Source: an uncultured Succinatimonas sp.
GTDB taxonomy: Bacteria > Pseudomonadota > Gammaproteobacteria > Enterobacterales > Succinivibrionaceae
Reading direction: 5' to 3'
NCBI GenBank assembly: GCA_905201175.1
Contig: CAJKNC010000062.1
Span: 1 to 10,182, forward strand
DNA: 10,182 nucleotides
In this document: positions 5,051-10,182 of the stretch, in pieces
Layout: the number at the start of each line of letters is the position of its first letter
Numbering within the stretch: the stretch's first letter is position 1
Notes under the pieces: generated by a model
What the model was told of the DNA's origin: nothing
The model's database searches: none
What the model saw: only the letters and a program-made list of their open reading frames with translations
Program-made: the position numbers and the translations under genes

Positions 5051-6679
5051 ATGATGAATAAGTCTTTTGCCGTTACCCTTGAGCCAGGTACCTCTTTGGA
5101 GAATCATACTGGTTCATGGCGTACTCTGCGCCCGGTAAATGTTTTCAAGCTGCCGCCTTGCAATAAGCAATGCCCAGCTGGTGAAAACATCCAGCAGTGG
5201 CTGTATTATGCTGCTGAGGGAGATTATGAACACGCCTGGCGTATCCTCACTGAAGAAAATCCTATGCCTGCATGTATGGGCCGTGTTTGCTATCATACCT
5301 GTGAAGGCAAGTGCAACCGCGGTTTCTTAGATGAATCCGTTGGTATTAATTCCGTAGAGCGCTTCTTAGGCGATTATGCTTTAGAGCACAAATTAGCTTT
5401 CAAGCGCCCGGTAAAAGAGACTGGCAAGAAGGTATTAGTTATCGGCGCAGGTCCTGCAGGCTTATCTGCAGCCTATCACCTCCGTCACTTCGGCCACACT
5501 GTTCATGTAGTTGAGCAGGCTGAGCAGGCTGGCGGCATGATGCGTTACGGTATTCCTATTTACCGTTTACCGCGCAATATTCTTGATGCTGAAATTAAGC
5601 GTATTGAGGATATGGGTGTTACCATCGAGTGCGGCCGCAAAGTTCCTGATATCGAAGCTGAGAAGAAAGCCGGCAAATATGATGCCGTCGTCATCACCAC
5701 TGGTGCTGGCCTGTCTCAGAATGTTGACATTCCTCAGGGCGATACCAACCGCGTCTTAAGCGCTCTTAAGGTTTTAGGCGAGATTGAGACTAAGGGTGAT
5801 ATCGAAATTGCACGCCGTGTTGCTGTTTACGGCGGCGGTAATACTGCCGTTGACGTAGCTCGTTCCTTACGCCGTATCGGTGCTGAGCCTGTCATTGTTT
5901 ATCGTCGTAACCGCGATAAGATGCCGGCTAATGAGGAAGAAATGGATGCAGCTATTGCTGAAGGCATTCAGGTTAAATGGTTATCCACTATTTCCGGAGC
6001 TACCCGTGACTCATTAAAGATCGAGAAGATGGCCCTTGATGAGAAAGGCTATCCGCAGCCTACAGGTGAATTCGAAGAGCTCCCTGCTGATGCTGTTGTT
6101 TTAGCTATCGGTCAGAATGTTGAAAAAGACCTCTTAGCTAAACTCGAAGGCCTCAATATGGAGCGCGATAATATCATCGTCGACCCTGAGACCATGATGA
6201 CCTCTATTGAGGGAATCTTCGCAGCTGGCGACGTTGCTACTACCGATCGTACTGTTACCCACGCTATTGGCATGGGCAAGAATGCTGCACGTGGCATCAA
6301 TGCCTTCTTAAAGGGCAAGGTCTACAAGAAGCAGCCGAAGAACCCAGATGCTAAATTCGAGGATATTCATCCTTGGTACTACACCGATGCTCCTAAGACT
6401 GTCAGAGCCGAGCTCGAAATTGCCCGCCGTACCTCTACTTTCGACGAAGTACAGCATGGACTTACCGAAGAGAATGCTATTTTTGAAGCTCGTCGCTGCT
6501 TATCATGCGGTAACTGCATGGAGTGCGATAACTGCTATGGTGTATGTCCTGACAGCGCTGTAGTTAAGTTAGGTCCAGGCAAGGGCTACGAGTTTAACTA
6601 TGACTACTGCAAGGGCTGCGGTGTTTGTGCTCAAGAATGCCCGTGCGGTCATATCGCTATGGTTCCTGAGCAGATCTAA
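5051..6679 (+). CDS. GltD-like FAD/NAD(P) oxidoreductase fused to a 2[4Fe-4S] ferredoxin domain
   Basis: This 542-residue electron-transfer subunit has three parts. The N-terminal Fer4_20-type domain has Cys37, 41, 75, 80, 84 and 88 around PPCNKQCPAG and GRVCYHTCEGKC. A GltD/NfnB-like flavoprotein core follows, with an FAD motif GAGPAGLSA (132-140), a second nucleotide motif GGGNTAVD (261-268) followed by YRRNRDKMPA, and GIFAAGD (388-394). The C-terminal ferredoxin domain has C489-x2-C-x2-C-x3-CP and C520-x2-C-x2-C-x3-CP, plus extra Cys483 and 486. It would take electrons from the beta-subunit cluster to FAD and NAD(P)+, acting as both the missing delta ferredoxin and a PadH-like reductase. 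AAGGAG at 5035-5040 favours ATG 5051 over 5054. NAD versus NADP preference is not decidable. An NfnB-like bifurcating role is possible, but no NfnA partner gene is present. Confidence 0.9.
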   Translation: MMNKSFAVTLEPGTSLENHTGSWRTLRPVNVFKLPPCNKQCPAGENIQQWLYYAAEGDYEHAWRILTEENPMPACMGRVCYHTCEGKCNRGFLDESVGINSVERFLGDYALEHKLAFKRPVKETGKKVLVIGAGPAGLSAAYHLRHFGHTVHVVEQAEQAGGMMRYGIPIYRLPRNILDAEIKRIEDMGVTIECGRKVPDIEAEKKAGKYDAVVITTGAGLSQNVDIPQGDTNRVLSALKVLGEIETKGDIEIARRVAVYGGGNTAVDVARSLRRIGAEPVIVYRRNRDKMPANEEEMDAAIAEGIQVKWLSTISGATRDSLKIEKMALDEKGYPQPTGEFEELPADAVVLAIGQNVEKDLLAKLEGLNMERDNIIVDPETMMTSIEGIFAAGDVATTDRTVTHAIGMGKNAARGINAFLKGKVYKKQPKNPDAKFEDIHPWYYTDAPKTVRAELEIARRTSTFDEVQHGLTEENAIFEARRCLSCGNCMECDNCYGVCPDSAVVKLGPGKGYEFNYDYCKGCGVCAQECPCGHIAMVPEQI

Positions 6680-6716
6680 AAAATTATTTTAAAGGAAAAT
6701 TTCCCTTCCTTCTGCA

Positions 6717-6748
6717 GACGCCGGCTATATGCTGGCGTCTTCTTTTTT
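6717..6748 (+). terminator. Rho-independent terminator of the oxidoreductase operon
   Basis: GACGCCGGC (6717-6725) pairs with GCTGGCGTC (6731-6739) over nine base pairs with a single G-U wobble, with the loop TATAT and a T-rich run TTCTTTTTT (6740-6748). It begins 37 bases after the last operon stop codon. This is a strong, textbook intrinsic terminator that separates the operon from ssb. Confidence 0.93.
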
Positions 6749-6799
6749 AAGCTCTTGCGGCAAATCCTGATTATAGATCTGTAGAAAGCCTTATCTTTT

Positions 6800-6850
6800 T
6801 GGTAAAATCGTTTAGAAAAAACAAAAATTAATCTCAGTCTCTGGTAGAAT
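6800..6850 (+). promoter_or_regulatory. Two candidate extended -10 promoters for ssb
   Basis: TGGTAAAAT (6800-6808) and TGGTAGAAT (6842-6850) are near-identical extended -10 elements 42 bp apart. Each has five of six matches to TATAAT, and neither has a good -35 box. Expected starts are near 6815 and 6857. No LexA-type CTGT-N8-ACAG box is visible, so SOS control is not supported. Confidence 0.4.
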
Positions 6851-6940
6851 GCTAAATCTACTTGAATATTTTATTTATTTTACTTATCAAAACTAGAAGA
6901 ATTTTAAGAGCAAATATCTAATAGCCTGCGGAGAAATTAC

Positions 6941-7762
6941 ATGGCAAACGGGTACAATAAGGTTATTTTAATTGGTAATTTAGGTGATGAGCCTCAGATG
7001 CGTACAGCTGCAAATGGCACAACCATTGCAAACTTTTCTCTTGCGATTAATGAATTCCGTCGCAACCCCCAAACAGGTGAAAACTCCGAATATACCGAAT
7101 GGGTACGTTGTGTAGCCTTTGGCCGTACAGCTGAAACTATTGGCCGTTATTTACACAAAGGCTCTCAGGTTCACGTTGAAGGAAAAATCAGAACCTCATC
7201 TTATGAAAAAGATGGACAAAAGCGATACAGCACCGAGGTAGTTTTAGATCCGTCAGGCCTCATCATGTTAGGATCTCGTCAGCAAAATCAGGACAGCTAC
7301 TACAACAGCAACCGCCAGAATTATGGTCAGCGCAATGACAATGAGATCTACGGATCAAGCTTCAGCGGTAACAGCTACAATCAGAATTCAGGCTATAACC
7401 GCTCTATGTCTCAGGGATATAATCGCAATCCTCAGCGGCAGAATTATAATTCACAAAATTATGGCGGGTATAATTCTCCTTATAACTCATCATATAATTC
7501 TGCCAACAGTTATGACAATTCTGTTAACTCCGGCAGCTATATGTCTGCAAATACAAACAGCTATGCGCAGGCTAATTCTGCAAACAGCTATTCTTCTCAG
7601 CATAAGCCTTATGCATCTGCTAATAACGAAAAGAGTGACGAGGATTCCTTTGAAAAGAAATCTTCTGAGAATACTGTCACCAAAGCTCCTGCAGCAGAAA
7701 AAGCAGCTGAGCTCAAAGAGCCTGTCATCCAAAATAATAATGATGACGACTTGCCGTTTTAA
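6941..7762 (+). CDS. ssb: Single-stranded DNA-binding protein with very long low-complexity linker
   Basis: This 273-residue SSB has an N-terminal OB-fold (1-112) with NKVILIGNLGDEP, ANFSLAINE, TEWVRCVAFGRTAE and LHKGSQVHVEGKIRTSSY, matching bacterial SSB. The acidic C-terminal tip DDDLPF (268-273) is the docking site for partner repair and replication proteins. The part between is unusual. Residues 113-226 are dominated by Asn, Tyr, Ser, Gln and Gly in degenerate NSYN/YNSS-like repeats, and 227-266 are Lys/Glu/Ala-rich. Escherichia coli SSB is 178 residues, so the linker accounts for the extra length. The protein would coat ssDNA as a tetramer at replication forks and repair sites. The ATG at 6941 has GGAG (6930-6933) seven bases upstream. 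It is monocistronic, with terminators on both sides. Confidence 0.95.
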   Translation: MANGYNKVILIGNLGDEPQMRTAANGTTIANFSLAINEFRRNPQTGENSEYTEWVRCVAFGRTAETIGRYLHKGSQVHVEGKIRTSSYEKDGQKRYSTEVVLDPSGLIMLGSRQQNQDSYYNSNRQNYGQRNDNEIYGSSFSGNSYNQNSGYNRSMSQGYNRNPQRQNYNSQNYGGYNSPYNSSYNSANSYDNSVNSGSYMSANTNSYAQANSANSYSSQHKPYASANNEKSDEDSFEKKSSENTVTKAPAAEKAAELKEPVIQNNNDDDLPF

Positions 7763-7780
7763 ACTTCCATAAATTTAAAT

Positions 7781-7810
7781 AAGGGCTTGTCAGACAAGCC
7801 TTTATTTTTT
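7781..7810 (+). terminator. Rho-independent terminator of ssb
   Basis: AAGGGCTTG (7781-7789) pairs with CAAGCCTTT (7795-7803) with one G-U wobble and the loop TCAGA. A T-run follows at 7805-7810. It starts 19 bases past the ssb stop codon. Confidence 0.9.
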
Positions 7811-7834
7811 CATAAGGTTTTAATATCGTATTTT

Positions 7835-8329
7835 ATGAAACAACTTATAGCTGCCATTGCGGCATCTTGCCTGTTGTGCGCCTGCAGTTCAAAGCCTATT
7901 CCGCCGCTTCAAGGTTCCAGACTTGTTTATAATCAAAGTTTCAGCATTTCTATACCATCTGATTTTGAAATTACCTCAACCTCCGGAGAACAGTCGTCAT
8001 TACCGGCGCATTTAACTGTAGCCAATGCAGAAAATTTAATTACCATAAGCAAAGCATCTTACTTTAGGGATCTAAAAGAAAGCTGTAAATTAGCTGCATA
8101 TAATTTCGTTCATAACCAAAATGAAATTACCTCAGGCCCGCAGATTACAGGCAATATCTGCAAAATAACAGCTACTACAGCAGGCGTCAAAAGCGTTTTA
8201 TTTATGAGCCGCGATAATAAAAAAGGGATCTTGTATTCTATAACCTATAAGGGAAATCTTCCCTATATACGCAGAATATTAAGCTCACTTTCAGGCGATC
8301 CCTTTTTAGAAGAATTAAAAAATCAATAA
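7835..8329 (+). CDS. Small predicted lipoprotein of unknown function
   Basis: The start ATG at 7835 gives 164 residues beginning MKQLIAAIAASCLLCACSS: a short positive N-terminus, a hydrophobic core and a lipobox-like LCAC with the lipidated Cys at residue 17. The mature protein (about 148 residues) is soluble-looking, with alternating polar/hydrophobic strands such as SFSISIPSDFEI and NLITISKASYF, two further Cys (about 78 and 106) and no motif I recognise. An in-frame TTG at 7787 is rejected as the start because it lies inside the ssb terminator hairpin and would bury the signal peptide. No good ribosome binding site or promoter is visible. AAGG at 7814-7817 is too far upstream, so expression may be low. 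The gene ends four bases before the converging aminotransferase gene. Confidence 0.72.
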   Translation: MKQLIAAIAASCLLCACSSKPIPPLQGSRLVYNQSFSISIPSDFEITSTSGEQSSLPAHLTVANAENLITISKASYFRDLKESCKLAAYNFVHNQNEITSGPQITGNICKITATTAGVKSVLFMSRDNKKGILYSITYKGNLPYIRRILSSLSGDPFLEELKNQ

Positions 8330-8345
8330 AGGCTTACAAAGCTTT
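8317..8345 (-). terminator. Weak hairpin at the convergent gene junction
   Basis: AAAGGCTT (8328-8335) pairs with AAGCTTT (8339-8345) with one bulged G and a 3-base loop. On the minus strand the stem is followed after five bases by a run of six T (8322-8317). It would be a weak terminator for the aminotransferase transcript and overlaps both stop-codon regions. No T-run follows on the plus strand. Confidence 0.3.
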
Positions 8346-9590
8346 AATATCCATAATAGCTTTACGAATAATCTCAAAACCTGTATCTAGCTGATTGTCT
8401 GTAAGATTAAGCTGAGGCTCAATCCTTAAAAACGAGCTTGAAAGACGCTGCGTATACATGCCATGCTTAAAACAGGCTTTTACCATAGCCTCAGCAACAT
8501 CATCAGCGTTTGCATATTTTCCATAAGCTTTAAACCATAAGCCATAAGCAAGGCCGGCTCCGGTATAATCTAGGATAAGCTCAGGGAAGTCATCTTTTAA
8601 AGCTTGCAAGCTGTGCTTAAGCTTTGCACATAATTCATCAATGCGCCCGCTTGCTTTCAGGCTTAAAATTCTATTTAAATTATTAAGGCCGCGTGCACAA
8701 GCTTCAGAATTGCCAGCTAAAGTAAAATCATGCTCACCTGGATTTAAACTATCCATAATCTCCCCCTTAGCTATGACGCAGCTTAACGGAATGCCCCCGC
8801 CTAAATTTTTACCCATAACGATAATATCGGGCATGAAATTATCAAACAATTCAAAAGAAAAGAAAGAGCCGGTTCTGAAAAAAGCTAGCTGAATCTCATC
8901 TGCAACCATTAAAAAGCCATGCTTTGCTGATAATTTGGCAATCTCTTTTAACAGGAGCGGATGCATCGGCAGCATGCCCATATCTCCCTGCACAGATTCA
9001 AAAACTATGCCCGCAATACTATCTAAATCCAGCGCATATAAGGCTTTAAGACTGGCCTCAAGATCATCATCGCCAGCTCTGCTGTCACAAAAAGGAATGG
9101 CATAGCATTCAGGAAGCATAGGAGCAAAGCTCTTCCCCATACGCCCAGGCATGGTGGTCAGGGTACATGAGCCGAAGGTTGTACCATGATAATCACCAAA
9201 AAAGGAAACTATTTTCTTTCGCTTTGTATAAGCACGCGCATATTTTATGGCTGCATCTACAGCTTCTGAACCGCATACGCCGAAAGTCAATTTTAAATTT
9301 GCTGCTGAAGATACCAAATCTATAAGTTTCTGCGCATATTCAAGCTGAATAATTCCCGGAGCGTAAGGGAAAGGAAAACCGCAAGGCATAGGACCTAATT
9401 GGGGATCAAAGCCTAAATTCTGCGTACAGGCTCCAGAAATAAAATCCAAATAGTATTTGCCGTCGCAGTCAATTACATATGGTCCCTTAGTATCAGCAAC
9501 TACTAAGGGGACCTCTAAAAGAAATTGTGCTCTGCCGATAATTTTTTTACTTAAGTCTAAATAATGTTGAACTTGAGCACTTTGCACCAT
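8334..9590 (-). CDS. Class III PLP-dependent aminotransferase, substrate unknown
   Basis: This 418-residue protein has the family landmarks in order: YVIDCDGKYYLDF (38-50), GSEAVDAA (107-114, phosphate cup), YHGTT (134-138), ESVQGDMG (198-205), VADEIQ (229-234, with Asp231 facing the pyridine nitrogen) and MGKNLGGGIPLS (259-270, with Lys261 as the Schiff-base lysine). FTLAGNSEACA (289-299) and LRIEPQLNLT (388-397) follow. The usual DEVQTGxGRTG reads DEIQLAFFRTG, a departure near the active site. Relatives include ornithine, GABA, acetylornithine and diaminobutyrate aminotransferases. I cannot choose between them. The ATG is at 9590, and its ribosome site GGAG lies inside the last codons of the methyltransferase gene, with only three bases between the two genes, so the pair is likely translationally coupled. 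Confidence 0.9.
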   Translation of the reverse strand: MVQSAQVQHYLDLSKKIIGRAQFLLEVPLVVADTKGPYVIDCDGKYYLDFISGACTQNLGFDPQLGPMPCGFPFPYAPGIIQLEYAQKLIDLVSSAANLKLTFGVCGSEAVDAAIKYARAYTKRKKIVSFFGDYHGTTFGSCTLTTMPGRMGKSFAPMLPECYAIPFCDSRAGDDDLEASLKALYALDLDSIAGIVFESVQGDMGMLPMHPLLLKEIAKLSAKHGFLMVADEIQLAFFRTGSFFSFELFDNFMPDIIVMGKNLGGGIPLSCVIAKGEIMDSLNPGEHDFTLAGNSEACARGLNNLNRILSLKASGRIDELCAKLKHSLQALKDDFPELILDYTGAGLAYGLWFKAYGKYANADDVAEAMVKACFKHGMYTQRLSSSFLRIEPQLNLTDNQLDTGFEIIRKAIMDIKAL

Positions 9591-9593
9591 TTA

Positions 9594-10094
9594 TCACTCC
9601 GCTAATCTAGGGTGCCTCCTTTCAAAATCAAGCAGGAACTCCTTTAAGTCAGCACCAGCTTTATAAGCACCAGGAGATCCTGAGCTTTTGATTACACGAT
9701 GACATGGTACCATTAGTAAAAAAGGATTTAAATGCAAAGAATGCCCTAAAGCCCGGCATAATACAGATGCTCTGCTTTCATAGTTTTTAAGGCGCAAGGC
9801 TAAATCTTTATAAGAAATTCTCTCGCCCGGCTTTAAAGTTAAAACAGCATCGCGTACGGCTTGCGCAAAAGGAGTGTTTGCTGGAGCTAATGGCGGAATT
9901 TCAGGCAGAGGTTTGCCCTGAAAGTAGCAATCAAGATAATTGCGCGTCATATCTAAAATAGTGTTGTTTCCAAACTCTGCTTTAAAACCACTAGCTAAAT
10001 GAGATGGATAAATATCCAAACAATAAAGTTTAGCATCATCGGCAACAGCGATAAAATTCCATGGCATTTCAGAAATAATTGTTTTATACAACAT
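9594..10094 (-). CDS. ogt: Methylated-DNA--[protein]-cysteine S-methyltransferase (O6-methylguanine repair)
   Basis: This 166-residue suicide repair protein transfers alkyl groups from O6-alkylguanine to its own cysteine. The active site is VPCHRVI with Cys131. Upstream are LKPGERISYKDLA (87-99) of the helix-turn-helix region, RALGHSL (114-120) with the predicted arginine finger Arg114, and NPF (123-125). Downstream, GAYKAGADLKEFLLDFE (142-158) matches the family C-terminus. The size and N-terminal domain fit Ogt-type enzymes rather than the longer Ada protein, and no Ada zinc domain is present. The ATG at 10094 lacks a clear ribosome binding site. It is the first gene of a two-gene minus-strand unit with the aminotransferase. 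A metabolic link between the two is not apparent. Confidence 0.93.
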   Translation of the reverse strand: MLYKTIISEMPWNFIAVADDAKLYCLDIYPSHLASGFKAEFGNNTILDMTRNYLDCYFQGKPLPEIPPLAPANTPFAQAVRDAVLTLKPGERISYKDLALRLKNYESRASVLCRALGHSLHLNPFLLMVPCHRVIKSSGSPGAYKAGADLKEFLLDFERRHPRLAE

Positions 10095-10117
10095 CTTTTA
10101 AAGCAAGTTTTATACAA
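10081..10117 (-). repeat. 11-bp direct repeat over the ogt start region
   Basis: GTTTTATACAA occurs at 10081-10091 and again at 10107-10117, starts 26 bases apart. On the minus strand the outer copy supplies a TATAAA that could be a -10 box (10114-10109) and the inner copy covers codons 2-5 of ogt. It may be an operator pair or a short duplication. Confidence 0.4.
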
Positions 10118-10143
10118 ATTCACAGCACTTTTGATTACCATGT

Positions 10144-10152
10144 ATTTTAACA
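10144..10152 (-). promoter_or_regulatory. Candidate extended -10 promoter for ogt and the aminotransferase
   Basis: On the minus strand TGTTAAAAT (10152-10144) is an extended -10 with five of six matches to TATAAT. No good -35 is present. The expected start near 10137 leaves a leader of about 43 bases. The alternative TATAAA at 10114-10109 would leave only about eight bases. Confidence 0.4.
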
Positions 10153-10182
10153 CGCATTTTTGGCAAATAAAAACTATAAAAA

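Noticed and set aside
6112..6318. Minus-strand 68-residue frame inside the flavoprotein gene
   Set aside because: It is antisense to the conserved FAD-binding C-terminal segment, with no start signals.
7323..7772. 149-residue alternative frame inside ssb
   Set aside because: It is a low-complexity Ile/Leu/Met-rich shadow of the Asn/Tyr/Ser repeat coding sequence and has no ribosome site.
7787..7834. Upstream TTG start for the lipoprotein gene
   Set aside because: It falls inside the ssb terminator hairpin and would place 16 residues ahead of the signal peptide, abolishing the lipoprotein signal.

Overview
The window looks like chromosome from an anaerobic or fermentative gammaproteobacterium, possibly of the Succinivibrionaceae type. 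The basis is a complete oxygen-sensitive 2-oxoacid oxidoreductase operon, an SSB with a DDDLPF tip, a proteobacterial lipoprotein signal, heavy use of TTA for leucine, and very AT-rich spacers between moderately AT-rich genes. The family-level placement is an inference. No mobile element, tRNA, rRNA or CRISPR array is visible.

Layout. Bases 1-40 may hold the tail of an upstream gene. Bases 41-648 are an AT-rich, mostly non-coding stretch with several dyads and one doubtful 56-residue ORF. A ROK-family regulator lies on the minus strand (649-1677) with a clear sigma-70 promoter at 1719-1747. A 464-bp divergent spacer (1678-2141) separates it from a plus-strand operon of four tightly packed genes (2142-6679): gamma, alpha and beta subunits of a 2-oxoacid oxidoreductase, then a GltD-like flavin/NAD(P) subunit with iron-sulfur domains at both ends. 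The operon closes with a strong intrinsic terminator (6717-6748). Next come ssb (6941-7762), its own terminator, and a small unrecognised lipoprotein gene (7835-8329). On the minus strand, an O6-methylguanine-DNA methyltransferase gene (10094-9594) and a class III aminotransferase gene (9590-8334) form a two-gene unit converging on the lipoprotein gene.

How the genes fit together. The oxidoreductase operon encodes TPP-dependent decarboxylation of a 2-oxoacid to an acyl-CoA. Electrons would pass through the beta-subunit [4Fe-4S] cluster to ferredoxin-like clusters fused to the GltD-like subunit, then via FAD to NAD(P)+. This makes it a self-contained 2-oxoacid:NAD(P)+ oxidoreductase with no separate ferredoxin subunit. 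Pyruvate is the default substrate guess, but phenylglyoxylate-type or other 2-oxoacids are not excluded. The divergent ROK protein keeps its DNA-binding wing but has lost kinase and zinc motifs. It is the obvious candidate regulator, and the spacer carries several repeat and dyad elements that could be its sites.

The most interesting points are the fused electron-transfer subunit, the degenerate ROK regulator with a three-copy 13-bp repeat at its own transcription start, the UUG start of the first operon gene, the very long Asn/Tyr/Ser-rich SSB linker, and the coupled repair-gene/aminotransferase pair.
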